57,778 nt of DNA from an uncultured Lachnospiraceae bacterium (GCA_947571775.1 CANOZK010000013.1:1-57778), one strand, 5' to 3'. Numbered from the stretch's first letter, positions 16,141 through 25,287 are shown. Notes: generated by a model not told the origin, from the sequence alone. Program-made: numbers and translations.

Positions 16141-16179
16141 CTATAAATAATATCATATATCAAGTGAAAGGAGTTCAAT

Positions 16180-17577
16180 ATGAATAGTCAAAGTAAAAAG
16201 ATGGAACTGCTCGGCAGTGCGTCTATACCCAGTGCGCTTTTGGCAATGGGCATTCCGGCAATGATTGGTATGTTAGTCAATGCTTTCTATAATCTTGTGG
16301 ACGCCTATTTTGTCAGCGGATTGGGAAAAATCCAGATGGGAGCAATCTCCGTGGTCTATCCCCTTGGACAGGTCATTGTCGGTCTCGGCCTGCTATTCGG
16401 CAATGGCGCTGCTTCTTATATTTCCCGACTGTTGGGCCGCGGGGACAAAGAAAATGCGGATAAAGTAGCAAGTACTGCTTTATACAGCAGCATATCCGCA
16501 GGCGCAGTCATCATCATTATCTCTATGATGTCCCTGCCTTCTATTCTAAAGCTTTTAGGTGCCACCGACAGCATTCCCCCCTCTGCCGCCACATACGCAG
16601 GCATCTACATCGTTTCCTGCATCTTCAATATATTTAACGTCACGATGAATAACATTGTGACAAGCGAAGGTGCGGCAAAAACAACGATGCGCGCCTTGCT
16701 GATGGGGGCAATACTCAACATTGCCCTAGACCCTCTGTTTATCTATATTTTTGATTTAGGCATAGCAGGGGCGGCGATGGCAACCGCAATCTCACAAGTG
16801 GTTTCAACCTGTGTTTATCTGATCTATATCCTGCGAAAAAAAAGCGTCTTTCATTTTCGGATTAAAGATTGTACCTATACGAGGGAAATCCTGTCCGAAA
16901 TTTTGAAAATCGGCATCCCAACATTAGTATTTCAGATTTTAACAAGTGTTTCCATTTCCTTAATCAACCATGCCGCTGGCGATTATGGAGATTCCGCTAT
17001 TGCAGGCATGGGAGTTGTTACCCGCCTTATTTCAATGGGCAGCTTATCTGTATTTGGATTTATCAAGGGCTTTCAGCCCATTGCAGGATACAGCTACGGG
17101 GCGAAGAAATTTGACCGCCTGCGCGAAGCAATTAAGATCTCTCTTCTCTGGTCTACGGTTTTCTGCGTGATTTTCGGCTTGGTATTGGCTCTATTTCCTG
17201 TGGCTATCGTTTCCCAATTTACACCCAGAGGACACATCGCATCGGATGTGCTTGGCACCGTCTCACAAGGCCCAAAGGGCGATGCCGAGACGATTCGCAT
17301 CGGAGCGACATCTTTAAGAGCGAACGGCATTTCCATTATGCTCTTTGGATTTTACACGGTATATTCCTCTTTATTCCTTGCTCTTGGAAAGGGAAAAGAG
17401 GGATTTCTCCTCGGCGCTTGCAGACAGGGGATTTGCTTTATCCCCGTTATCCTGCTTCTCCCGATGTTCTGGGGGCTTAACGGAATTTTGTACGCCCAAC
17501 CGATTGCCGATGTACTTTCCGCAACCATAACGGTATTTATGGCAGTACCGCTTCATAGAAAGTTAAATAAAATGTAA
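16180..17577 (+). CDS. MATE-family efflux transporter
   Basis: A 465-aa MATE transporter. It opens with LLGSASIPSALLAMGIPAMI and has GLLFGNGAASYISRLLGRGD in the first MatE half, with a second half from about residue 240 including KGFQPIAGYSYGAKKFDRLR. About 12 membrane segments are visible. GAAAGGAG precedes the ATG. It is controlled by the promoter with paired palindromes and by the divergent PadR gene. It is distinct in sequence from the MATE protein at 13028-14368. Confidence 0.93.
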   Translation: MNSQSKKMELLGSASIPSALLAMGIPAMIGMLVNAFYNLVDAYFVSGLGKIQMGAISVVYPLGQVIVGLGLLFGNGAASYISRLLGRGDKENADKVASTALYSSISAGAVIIIISMMSLPSILKLLGATDSIPPSAATYAGIYIVSCIFNIFNVTMNNIVTSEGAAKTTMRALLMGAILNIALDPLFIYIFDLGIAGAAMATAISQVVSTCVYLIYILRKKSVFHFRIKDCTYTREILSEILKIGIPTLVFQILTSVSISLINHAAGDYGDSAIAGMGVVTRLISMGSLSVFGFIKGFQPIAGYSYGAKKFDRLREAIKISLLWSTVFCVIFGLVLALFPVAIVSQFTPRGHIASDVLGTVSQGPKGDAETIRIGATSLRANGISIMLFGFYTVYSSLFLALGKGKEGFLLGACRQGICFIPVILLLPMFWGLNGILYAQPIADVLSATITVFMAVPLHRKLNKM

Positions 17578-17633
17578 AAGCAGACCGCTGCGTCCCAGAC
17601 GCGCAATAACTAAATATTTTGTTCTTTCAAAAA

Positions 17634-17682
17634 CAGAGCTGATAAACTGTGATTTCCATAGCTCACAAGTTCATCAGCTCTG
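17634..17682 (-). terminator. Terminator after the nucleoside phosphorylase gene
   Basis: CAGAGCTGAT (17634-17643) and ATCAGCTCTG (17673-17682) form a 10-bp stem that can be extended imperfectly. On the minus strand it is followed by TTTTTG, fitting the end of the phosphorylase gene. It may also stop the converging MATE transcript. Confidence 0.7.
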
Positions 17683-17709
17683 CGCTTTCCGTAATTACTC
17701 TTCATTTCT

Positions 17710-18474
17710 TTAAAAAACAATCCCGCATTCCAAAGCTATCGTCATATATTTATCACTAAGGCTTAAACCGTAATCCGTCAAATCTTTTATTTCCCACTTA
17801 TCGGAATCTAGGTTGTCCGCTCCATAGAAAAACTGAATAATTGGTATGTTCCTAAATTTTGAAACAGCCAAAGATGCTGAACATTCCATTTCAACAGCAA
17901 TACAGCCTTGTATTTTGCGTTCTTTAATAGCCTCTTGTGTTTCTCTATAAATGGCATCCGTAGTCCAGACTTTCCCTACTACATATGGAATTTTATGCCT
18001 TTTCAAACATTGTACTGCTATGTCAATTGAAGAACCGTCGGCGCTGATTTCTTCACTTCCCGAAAAATAATGATAACTTGTCCCCTCATCTCTAACCGCT
18101 GATGACGGAATAATTATTTTACCATCTGCAATGGACTGATTTAATACACCGCAGCATCCAAATTGTATTATTTTTTTCGCTCCTAAGGCTATGACTTCTT
18201 CTAAACCAGATACACAAGCGGGAGCCCCTACTCTCGAAAGGAACAATCCCATTTTTTTATTCGCATATTTTATTTCATATACAGGTATTGTTCCATTGGC
18301 AGAATATAAATTTGTAATTATTCTTGTTTTATTATTTTCCACAAAATCTTTTATGATGCCTTCTGAAAATGTAGTGATGCATACTTCTGGAAAACCAGAA
18401 ATCTTTTTTATAACGTCACAAGGATTCAGAAATGCGTTTTTATTCTCATAAAAACGATTAAAGATTGTCGCCAT
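17710..18474 (-). CDS. Nucleoside phosphorylase (PNP/UDP family)
   Basis: A 254-aa enzyme of the purine nucleoside/uridine phosphorylase superfamily. It has a nucleotide-binding Gly region (ALGAKKIIQFGCCGVLNQSI), a base-contact region (IPSSAVRDEGTSYHYF) and the ribose-contact motif VEMECSASLAV. It splits nucleosides with phosphate in the cytoplasm. The specific base is not clear. ATG at 18472-18474 is chosen because GAGGAG lies 8 bases upstream. A GTG at 18483 is the alternative. It overlaps the end of the TetR gene, so the two are coupled. Confidence 0.85.
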   Translation of the reverse strand: MATIFNRFYENKNAFLNPCDVIKKISGFPEVCITTFSEGIIKDFVENNKTRIITNLYSANGTIPVYEIKYANKKMGLFLSRVGAPACVSGLEEVIALGAKKIIQFGCCGVLNQSIADGKIIIPSSAVRDEGTSYHYFSGSEEISADGSSIDIAVQCLKRHKIPYVVGKVWTTDAIYRETQEAIKERKIQGCIAVEMECSASLAVSKFRNIPIIQFFYGADNLDSDKWEIKDLTDYGLSLSDKYMTIALECGIVF

Positions 18475-19060
18475 CGCAATCACTCCTCACTAAAATTTTT
18501 CTAATTTCTTTTACTATCCTGGAAGGTGTTTCTTTATCCATGGGCATAAGTTTACTGTACATCCTTACCCCTTGGTACGAAAATACAATCAAATCAAAAA
18601 CGGCAGAAATATCGACCTCATTAAATTCTTGTCTGTCAATCCCATACTGCATCAGCCTTTCCCATGTATTTGCAGATAATAAATACTGTTCATATAACGT
18701 ATTATTTTGACTAGCAATATCACGGATACTAAAATACTCATATATCGCTATACTTAGCGATGATTGACTGTCAATCATTTCATTTTCATATTTGTCTAAA
18801 ATATCATCCAATATCGTTACAGCCGATTGATTTTGTTTCATTTTTAAATCAAATTCATTCTCTTGCTGACTTGACATGTCATCTATAATCTCCTGAAAGA
18901 TTTGACGTGTACTTTCATAATGACAATATAAACCACCTCGGCTTAATTGTGAGGCTTCACAAACATCCTTCATTGTTACTTGTTTAAAACCTTTTTCAGA
19001 AAATAAAGAAGATGCACATTTTTTTATATGTTTCCTTGTTTCTTGTCCTCTTTTATTCAT
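18458..19060 (-). CDS. TetR-family transcriptional regulator
   Basis: A 200-aa TetR regulator. Residues 1-55 form the helix-turn-helix (IKKCASSLFSEKGFKQVTMK and ASQLSRGGLYCHYEST). The C-terminal ligand domain is helical and divergent. The start at 19060 (MNKRGQETRKH) is preferred over one at 19108, which would place the start within the promoter. It has a weak GTGGGG site. The gene overlaps the nucleoside phosphorylase gene downstream, which it probably co-regulates along with itself. Confidence 0.87.
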   Translation of the reverse strand: MNKRGQETRKHIKKCASSLFSEKGFKQVTMKDVCEASQLSRGGLYCHYESTRQIFQEIIDDMSSQQENEFDLKMKQNQSAVTILDDILDKYENEMIDSQSSLSIAIYEYFSIRDIASQNNTLYEQYLLSANTWERLMQYGIDRQEFNEVDISAVFDLIVFSYQGVRMYSKLMPMDKETPSRIVKEIRKILVRSDCDGDNL

Positions 19061-19077
19061 ATGCAGCCCCACTTTCC

Positions 19078-19125
19078 GACATAAGTGTCTGAAAATATTA
19101 TACGACATATATATTAGTAAGTCAA
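19078..19125 (-). promoter_or_regulatory. Promoter and operator of the TetR-phosphorylase operon
   Basis: On the minus strand TTGACT (19125-19120), 17 bases, TATAAT (19102-19097) is a near-perfect sigma-A promoter. The inverted repeat GACATAAGTGTC (19078-19089) lies just after the expected start of transcription and is a plausible TetR operator. Confidence 0.65.
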
Positions 19126-19292
19126 TATGATATTAGTATTCTTTTGATGTTGATTACTCTTTTTGCATATATTTTACAACTACCCCCTTGGTGCTTTGCT
19201 TTTTTCTTTTTTTATTCCTGTACATAGGTTCCTCCAAATAATACATCTTTCATCAAAGTTCGCTTTTCTAAAATTATATTGGGTTTCTCTGC

Positions 19293-19340
19293 GGAACATT
19301 TCAGATGCTTCAGTGGGTCGAGGTCATGGAAATGGCTCAC
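19293..19340 (+). other. att-like site inside the element, left of the defence operon
   Basis: GGAACATTTC at 19293-19302, then 11 bases, then TGGGT at 19314-19318, matches the right junction exactly in arm sequence and spacing (25571-25580 and 25592-25596). The 13-mer CGGAACATTTCAG (19292-19304) is also identical to the complement of the left arm. To the right of the core GTCGAG resembles GTAGAG of the left junction, and GAAATG recurs at a slightly shorter distance. This may be a relic attP or a tandem-insertion junction. Confidence 0.5.
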
Positions 19341-19350
19341 TTCATAATTT

Positions 19351-20688
19351 CTATTGGATTATCTTTTCTTGAGCAAATGTTTTTAACAAATCAGAACTTG
19401 GATGGTCAGCTAAAGATACCAATTTATTAGCCATTACAACAGGAACAAGTGAATTATAATATAAGTCACATTTTAAAGCTGTAATATTATATAAAATCTC
19501 ATTGATATTAATATAGTCGCTTATTTGGGGTTCAACCATTGCTTGAACATTTGGTATTGTTGCCACATACACATTGTTGTGCTCGGATTTAAAGATAACC
19601 TTATGCCCATAATATGATGAAATGGCATATGGCTCGCTATCCCTTCCGTTTCCAGGAATAATATACTTGTAAATATAACTATTTCCAAGTAGTAGCATCT
19701 GCTTTGGCAACATTTTTTTAGATGCCTGCACTGCATGCTCAACAAAAGAACCGCTTTTTTCAAGTCCAACCAGATAAATTGAATGGTTTTGATTTAAGAA
19801 AGTCATCAGCTTTCGCATAGGTTTATGAAGATTGGCGGTTTGACCGAAAAAAGCAAGGGGGCCATCCTTTACAAACAAGGTCTGGGATAATAAACTCGGT
19901 CTTATATTTAGCATTTGCTTAATAAGATATACGATGATTATTTGTTCAACCGCAGACGTTAAATATCCAAGAATACCTCCTGCACCAAGTTCATTATCAA
20001 TGACCTCATGAAGTCTTAAAATATCTGTAAGATATATTTTATCACCGCAATGAGGGCAAGTTATAGTGTAGTCATTTTGAACATTCTTTTTCTGTATATC
20101 AACGCCTACACTACAATGGGGACAAGTTGCTAAATGCCAAATCTTACTGTTATCAGAAGAACTATATTCTTCAAATATAAGCCATTTTAGCGCATCTATA
20201 AAACCATTTCTTTCTGGTTGGGAAATGAAGAACTCATATATAGTTCTTCTGACCGATGATACAAAGTCAATCTCACCATCAAGAGAGATTCCCTTCGTCG
20301 GGACTACGAGCTTTATTCTTTGAATATTTTGAAGCTTGGAAAAATCCTCTGGGTCTATAAATGGCTTTTCTTTCAAATCTAGTAAGTCTTGGTGTTTAAA
20401 AAACAATGCTCCAAATTGAAAGAAAGCAATCGTCGATGAAGGAAAATCTTCTTTTACAAAAACATTGGTATAACCGCCATCAATAGTAATGATATTTTTA
20501 ATCGGATTTTTTGTAGGTTCTTCAAGCTTGAGAAGCTCAATATCTTTATCGTCTATTTCCTCATGATAAGGGGGAATTTTACATTTTGATAAAAAAGACT
20601 GAACCGTGGTATCGTTTATAATATTTGTGTGCGATGTCTTGCTTGCTCGTTCAAATGGCTTGTTCGAGTAATCATTTCCATAACTCAT
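19351..20688 (-). CDS. NurA-domain nuclease with zinc ribbon
   Basis: A 445-aa protein starting at ATG 20686-20688 (MSYGNDYSNKP), four bases after the herA stop, with AGGGAG upstream. A longer frame from 20745 would overlap herA and is less likely. The NurA core has ITIDGGYTNVFVKE (first catalytic Asp about residue 70), LFVKDGPLAFFGQ and VGLEKSGSFVEHA. A zinc ribbon with two CPHC/CPHCG pairs is inserted near residues 205-235. NurA is a nuclease that works with the HerA pump ATPase on DNA ends. In bacteria HerA-NurA pairs act in phage defence. It is the last gene of the five-gene operon. Confidence 0.82.
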   Translation of the reverse strand: MSYGNDYSNKPFERASKTSHTNIINDTTVQSFLSKCKIPPYHEEIDDKDIELLKLEEPTKNPIKNIITIDGGYTNVFVKEDFPSSTIAFFQFGALFFKHQDLLDLKEKPFIDPEDFSKLQNIQRIKLVVPTKGISLDGEIDFVSSVRRTIYEFFISQPERNGFIDALKWLIFEEYSSSDNSKIWHLATCPHCSVGVDIQKKNVQNDYTITCPHCGDKIYLTDILRLHEVIDNELGAGGILGYLTSAVEQIIIVYLIKQMLNIRPSLLSQTLFVKDGPLAFFGQTANLHKPMRKLMTFLNQNHSIYLVGLEKSGSFVEHAVQASKKMLPKQMLLLGNSYIYKYIIPGNGRDSEPYAISSYYGHKVIFKSEHNNVYVATIPNVQAMVEPQISDYININEILYNITALKCDLYYNSLVPVVMANKLVSLADHPSSDLLKTFAQEKIIQ

Positions 20689-20692
20689 ATCT

Positions 20693-22420
20693 TCAATCTC
20701 CCTGTGCGGTAAATCTATCAATTTGTACTGGAACAATAAAGGCATTAGAGTATGTTTTCATCCTAATAAATCCTTTATCACTTCCTGAACTGTAGCGAAT
20801 CAAACTATCACAAAAATCTGCAAAATCATAAAATTTCTTGATTTCTTTTAATTCATCATCATTATTCAAATGTGCAATAAACCAATTCTGTGTATTTTTT
20901 AATATATTTGAAGATATCGAACTCACTTCTTGTGTTGCATAGATAAGTCCAATATTTAGTTTAGCTCCTTCTTTCGCAATTCGATTATAAATACCGCTTA
21001 AATCTTTATCATCCTTTTTGGGGAACAGATTATGAGCTTCTTCAAAATAGAATTGAATAAAATTGTTAGGACGGTTGTTAACAAAATTGTCCATAGCGTT
21101 TCTAAATACGCTTAAACAAATTTTGTCTGCAAATGTTTGTTGGATAACAGGGTCTCCCTGCGATAAATCTATTATGACAATATTACCTTTTCTAAGTTGG
21201 TTTACAATATCAATTTCAAACGGCGAATCAGATTGAATTGTATGGTAATCCTTAAGAGGCACCAGTTTTCTGTATCCTGTTAAACTTGCTGCACCAGTTA
21301 AATTACGCTTTCTTGTTAAAAATACAAGTAACGCCTTTAAGTCCTCATCTATCCAGTCATGTCCATTTTTACTTCTATAATTAACAAAAAACTGGTCATC
21401 TTGATTTTCTGCAATCCAAGTCCAAAATGCAATAGCATCATCCAGACTAATGCCAGTAGCAGGGTCGATGGTTCGTCCATCAACAATACGGTTATTTATT
21501 TCCTTATTCCCTGTAAATTTCACTTTATAGTTATTAGGCACGGTAAAACCAGCCATTTTCAGACAGCACTGATAAACCGCAGACTTGCGTGCCCATCTGG
21601 TATGTGCAGAGCTAAACTTGTCTGTTGGCTCCTCCAAATCTATAGAAGTAAAGCTCTTTATGTAATCTCCGCTCTCATCAGCGAGCAAACTGCAAATCAA
21701 TTCAAAACCCACTGATATTTCGTTGTAAAAATTCACTTTTAACACTTTAAAACCTGGCTTGTCAAGCACACTGTAGCGAGTCGTTATTTGAGAATACTTT
21801 TCAAATATTGCCGTTCCTTCATCTTGAAGATTAGCATTCGCATACTCACCATTCATGTCAAAAATGATTTGTCCCACTTTATATTTTGGAATACCATTAT
21901 CTTTAAACTGCTTCACATTGTCAATAGCAGAAGATACCGATGCCTCAATGCAAGTATCGGTTGATTTATTACTTATTTCTGTAGTCGCTTCGATTACCTT
22001 TTTTACTGTATTAGACTTACCTGTTCTTGTCATACCGAACAAAGCAGTTCGCTTACCTAAAAAATCGCTCGGGCTGACATATACGGGGACATCTGGATGT
22101 TTATCTTGAAAACGACGGCTGGAACTATAACGGATTTTTCCTATCCTATAATCTGTACTGCAACCAATTGAAGTATTTCCATCCCTAAAATTTACAATCT
22201 GCTCAAGGATATCCCCAACAGGCTTATACGCCACATAATTATGAGCACTATAATAATTCTCAACATCAGCACCAAACTGAATTTTCCCGTTTGAATCACG
22301 ATAAAAGGTGCCGAGAATTCTGCATTCGAGTCCAGAAAAGCTAAAAGTGTATTTTGTGAAGTCATCGAGCTGATTCTTTTTACCTGATGTCTTGAGATTA
22401 TCTTTATAATATTCTACCAT
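20693..22420 (-). CDS. HerA-like DNA pump ATPase (main part, downstream of an in-frame TGA)
   Basis: A 575-aa HerA/FtsK-superfamily ATPase. Walker A is GMTRTGKSNT (about residues 129-138), NIVIIDLSQGD lies near 410, the Walker B region is FYFEEAHNLFP (about 485), and YATQEVSSISSNILKNTQN is the sensor region. The true gene starts at 22696: this ORF and the 75-aa ORF 22469-22696 are in the same frame, separated only by TGA at 22469-22471 and 16 sense codons. The N-terminal HAS-barrel is therefore split. Either herA is broken, or this part is made by reinitiation at ATG 22418-22420, or there is a sequence error. It would assemble as a hexamer with NurA. Confidence 0.85.
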   Translation of the reverse strand: MVEYYKDNLKTSGKKNQLDDFTKYTFSFSGLECRILGTFYRDSNGKIQFGADVENYYSAHNYVAYKPVGDILEQIVNFRDGNTSIGCSTDYRIGKIRYSSSRRFQDKHPDVPVYVSPSDFLGKRTALFGMTRTGKSNTVKKVIEATTEISNKSTDTCIEASVSSAIDNVKQFKDNGIPKYKVGQIIFDMNGEYANANLQDEGTAIFEKYSQITTRYSVLDKPGFKVLKVNFYNEISVGFELICSLLADESGDYIKSFTSIDLEEPTDKFSSAHTRWARKSAVYQCCLKMAGFTVPNNYKVKFTGNKEINNRIVDGRTIDPATGISLDDAIAFWTWIAENQDDQFFVNYRSKNGHDWIDEDLKALLVFLTRKRNLTGAASLTGYRKLVPLKDYHTIQSDSPFEIDIVNQLRKGNIVIIDLSQGDPVIQQTFADKICLSVFRNAMDNFVNNRPNNFIQFYFEEAHNLFPKKDDKDLSGIYNRIAKEGAKLNIGLIYATQEVSSISSNILKNTQNWFIAHLNNDDELKEIKKFYDFADFCDSLIRYSSGSDKGFIRMKTYSNAFIVPVQIDRFTAQGD

Positions 22421-22468
22421 GGAGGCAATGACATCATTATCGGTTGGTAGCTTTGCAGGTTTGATAGC

Positions 22469-22696
22469 TCAGAGTAACAAGCACTCATCTACATCATCAT
22501 TCTCGTTTTCATAAAATGCGAGCAAAAAAGTACCTTGGGGTATACCGCCAACTTTTTCTTTCCATGCATCTGTTATCAATAAATAGGCTTTATCAAAATC
22601 CAGATAATATGGTCTACCGATAAATAAATCCGCTTTTTTAGCTTCTGTAAAAATATCCACCATAGCGAGATTTTTCAATTCCTGTGTTAAACTCAT
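22469..22696 (-). CDS. N-terminal part of HerA, ended by an in-frame stop
   Basis: A 75-aa product that begins MSLTQELKNLAMVDIFTEAK and contains IGRPYYLDFDKAYLLITDAW, the HAS-barrel domain that starts HerA proteins. It ends at DECLLL followed by TGA, and the same frame then continues AIKPAKLPTDNDVIASMVEY into the 575-aa HerA part. A single CGA-to-TGA change is the simplest explanation. The ATG overlaps the methyltransferase stop (ATGA at 22693-22696). Confidence 0.75.
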   Translation of the reverse strand: MSLTQELKNLAMVDIFTEAKKADLFIGRPYYLDFDKAYLLITDAWKEKVGGIPQGTFLLAFYENENDDVDECLLL

Positions 22697-23673
22697 AATA
22701 TATTTTCCTCCATTTTTATATCAGAATTTAGAGATGGTTCCTCAAAACGAATAACAGATTGCTTACCGTAATCCATATTTGCCTCTATACTTATCCATTT
22801 CCGTTTTTGCCTTTCAGCACAAAAACCTGTAGTGTTACTGCCTCCAAATGGGTCTAAGACTAAATCACCCTCATCAGTTAAAAATTCAATAAAGAAACTG
22901 GCTAATTCGAGTGGCATCCGTGCAGGATGAGGTACTATTCCTCGTTTCTTGCAGGTTTTAGTGAAGAAATCATTTGATTTTGTATTTGATATACTAAACA
23001 TGGAATAGGGTAATCGTAATTCTTTATCCTCATTAATCTGTTCCAATTCCAAAACATTGTGCGAGATGCTTCCATGATTATCAGTTAAAAATCCTTTTTC
23101 ACTTATGACATGTTCTGAAGGTCTTTTCCCAGAATTAAATTTTCCAGACTTAAGTAGCTTTTTCATACTTTTACTATAAGGTCGCAATACCCTACGATTA
23201 TCTGCTTTAGGATAGTCCGAATTAGATATCCACCATACATGTGTAAAGCTGTCAATCGCTCTTATTCTATGAATTGTTACCCATTGAGCAGGTGACGGCA
23301 ATCTGGCAGGATTATAACAAATAAATTCTTGACACAACCTTAGTCCCGCCTTTTCATTATTTACAAAACTAAGAAGGCTATTTAAATGAAGTAGAGACTG
23401 AACAGGACGATTTTTCTCCCACGCATTTCCCATTTCAATTACTATTGAACCGTTTGGAGCTAATACACTTGAAAATAATTCCGCTAATCCCGTAAACCAT
23501 TTTAAATATTCTTCCCCATTAAGATTTCCATATTGTTTTTTGTTATTTAAAGGAAAGGGGGGAGAAGTAAGTATCAATTGTACTTTCTTCTGTAAATCCA
23601 ATTCTTTAATGGTTTCTTCACATTTTCCTATATAGTATTTTCCGAGTTCTGTACTGTATAATAAATCACTCAT
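22693..23673 (-). CDS. DNA methyltransferase (beta-type, N4-cytosine/N6-adenine)
   Basis: A 326-aa DNA methyltransferase with the catalytic motif IV TSPPF at residues 36-40, before the SAM-binding motif I DPFGGSNTTGF at about 273-283. This order is the beta class. TSPPF is closer to N4-cytosine enzymes (SPPY) than to DPPY adenine enzymes. There is no HsdS or ordinary restriction endonuclease alongside. It overlaps the AbiEii gene by 8 bases and herA by 4. It probably marks host DNA so that the HerA-NurA machine spares it. Confidence 0.88.
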   Translation of the reverse strand: MSDLLYSTELGKYYIGKCEETIKELDLQKKVQLILTSPPFPLNNKKQYGNLNGEEYLKWFTGLAELFSSVLAPNGSIVIEMGNAWEKNRPVQSLLHLNSLLSFVNNEKAGLRLCQEFICYNPARLPSPAQWVTIHRIRAIDSFTHVWWISNSDYPKADNRRVLRPYSKSMKKLLKSGKFNSGKRPSEHVISEKGFLTDNHGSISHNVLELEQINEDKELRLPYSMFSISNTKSNDFFTKTCKKRGIVPHPARMPLELASFFIEFLTDEGDLVLDPFGGSNTTGFCAERQKRKWISIEANMDYGKQSVIRFEEPSLNSDIKMEENIL

Positions 23674-24580
23674 TTTCTTTTACCACTTTCCAATTACATT
23701 CTATCGAGTACCATTGTTTTTGCCACTCATCCTCATTCACAATCGCATCAAATACAGGCTCAAGGAAAGTCTGTATTTCCTCAATAATCACCGAAAACTC
23801 AAGCGTATCATTTTTTATTGTTTTCAAAAAGAATTTCCACCGCTTTTGCATATCCAAATCCTCGGCAAGTGTGAGAATACGCTTGAAGCTGTACTTTTCG
23901 TAGGGCGTCCCTCGCCGTTCCAATGTTCTGGATATTGCCGTCTGCAATTTTGCTCCGTCAAAATCAAAAGTCCTTGCCAGATAGTAAATATCGTAAAAGT
24001 CCTTCATTCTGCCTGTTAGTTCAAACCGTTGCAGGATAGCGTCAAACTTTTCCGCAATAGTGCTTTCAAGAGAATAGGTCATAATAACAGGAGCTTCAAA
24101 ATCGGGGAGCTGTGTATGGATAGTCCGCTGCTCGGCACGGGGAACAATCACATCGCCCACACCAATATCCACATTAAAAGGAACTCGAACATTTTTTATC
24201 TTTCCGATAATCTGTGTGCTGATGCCATGATATTTTCTTTGTGGTGAGATTTCTTCAAATCCTTTAGCACTCATCTCAATATAATCATTGCCCGTAGGCG
24301 TAGTAAGAATTTTTAGGATAAGGGCTTTTACCTCATCCAACGAATTGGAGACGCTACGAAGCAAGAAATCTACATCGATCGTCGCTCGGCTTTCAAAATT
24401 GGTCAACGTATAGATAAATAATCCGCCTTTAAGAATAAGAGTATCCTCATATCCAGACTTTGAAAGCTTCCGCAAAAATTCTTCCTGTATAAAAAGCTGC
24501 AGGCATTGCTGATAGCTGATGCCAGCCGCCTTCGCCTTATTCTTAAGCTTTGCCAAAACAGATGCCGCTACATCAGCCAT
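23666..24580 (-). CDS. AbiEii-type nucleotidyltransferase toxin
   Basis: A 304-aa protein of the AbiEii/AbiGii toxin family. It has the nucleotidyltransferase signature LILKGGLFIYTLTNFESR then TIDVDFLL, with Gly52-Gly53 and the metal-binding pair Asp69/Asp71. The C-terminal half contains EKFDAILQRFELTGRMKDFYD, conserved in the family. Toxins of this family block growth by adding nucleotides to tRNA. The start codon overlaps the antitoxin stop (TGATG at 24578-24582), giving the usual coupling. ATG is preferred to GTG at 24589 because GGAG is better placed. Confidence 0.9.
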   Translation of the reverse strand: MADVAASVLAKLKNKAKAAGISYQQCLQLFIQEEFLRKLSKSGYEDTLILKGGLFIYTLTNFESRATIDVDFLLRSVSNSLDEVKALILKILTTPTGNDYIEMSAKGFEEISPQRKYHGISTQIIGKIKNVRVPFNVDIGVGDVIVPRAEQRTIHTQLPDFEAPVIMTYSLESTIAEKFDAILQRFELTGRMKDFYDIYYLARTFDFDGAKLQTAISRTLERRGTPYEKYSFKRILTLAEDLDMQKRWKFFLKTIKNDTLEFSVIIEEIQTFLEPVFDAIVNEDEWQKQWYSIECNWKVVKENE

Positions 24581-25188
24581 CACAACCACACTCCAATTAA
24601 TTCTTTTACTCTTTTTTGCATTCGCAATACTTTGGCATACTCCATCAGATTTGGTATATTCTTTTTCGGGTCTTTTACATACCCTTGTATTGCCTTATTA
24701 AAAATCTCTTTATCCATTTTGTTCATATTCCGCAGTACATCACAAATGGTACGGTCACGGTCGTAGATACGGACATCAGCAAAGTTGATACTGCCTTTTG
24801 TTTCGCCGAGGGGTACTAAAACAGGCTCAACCCGATATGCCTTTACAAAGGGGTAGTCGATATTTGTACGGCTTCTAGAGACATTTTTATCAATCGTAAT
24901 ATTCCATTCGGCAGGATTGCGGTCACTGTACTGATAGTAAAAGAGGGCAGTTTCCATACAAAGCACCGCATCGGGAAACAGACGGTTGATAATTTTAACT
25001 TCCTGTTCGCCATAGATTTCCGTCCAATGATAATAGCCCCGTTTGATTTTTTCAATGAATCCCTCGTTTAATAGCTGCTGAATATCAGCATAGTAAATTC
25101 TGTAGGAATCCAGCTGTGCTGTCGTCATTATATAATCGTGTTTGGAAAAAATCTTCCTAACAGCGTTTATCGATTTTTCATCAAGCAT
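24580..25188 (-). CDS. AbiEi-type antitoxin and autorepressor
   Basis: A 202-aa protein of the type IV antitoxin AbiEi family. The N-terminal winged helix (about 1-75) includes FSKHDYIMTTAQLDSYRIYY and LLNEGFIEKIKRGYYHW, and the C-terminal domain ends with NLMEYAKVLRMQKRVKEL. AbiEi neutralises AbiEii indirectly and represses its own promoter by binding inverted repeats. The start at 25188 is preceded by AGAGGTGAG. Inverted repeats flank its promoter, so it may control all five genes of the operon. Confidence 0.9.
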   Translation of the reverse strand: MLDEKSINAVRKIFSKHDYIMTTAQLDSYRIYYADIQQLLNEGFIEKIKRGYYHWTEIYGEQEVKIINRLFPDAVLCMETALFYYQYSDRNPAEWNITIDKNVSRSRTNIDYPFVKAYRVEPVLVPLGETKGSINFADVRIYDRDRTICDVLRNMNKMDKEIFNKAIQGYVKDPKKNIPNLMEYAKVLRMQKRVKELIGVWL

Positions 25189-25230
25189 TGTCTCACCTCT
25201 ACTAAACCACACGCAAATTTATCAACGATT

Positions 25231-25287
25231 GTGTGCTTTACTATAGTATATCCGATTTTTTCAAAAAGTCAACTTAGTAAAGTACAC
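25231..25287 (-). promoter_or_regulatory. Promoter of the defence operon with AbiEi-type inverted repeats
   Basis: On the minus strand TTGACT (25272-25267), 16 bases, TATACT (25250-25245) forms a promoter. It is bracketed by GTGTACTTTACTA (25287-25275) upstream and TAGTAAAGCACAC (25243-25231) downstream, which match as an inverted repeat at 12 of 13 positions. This arrangement is like the AbiEi autoregulatory sites described for AbiE systems. Confidence 0.75.

Noticed and set aside
22469..22471. Selenocysteine decoding of the TGA in herA
   Set aside because: No selenocysteine insertion hairpin was evident just downstream, and HerA proteins have no conserved Cys or Sec at this position. A nonsense change is simpler.
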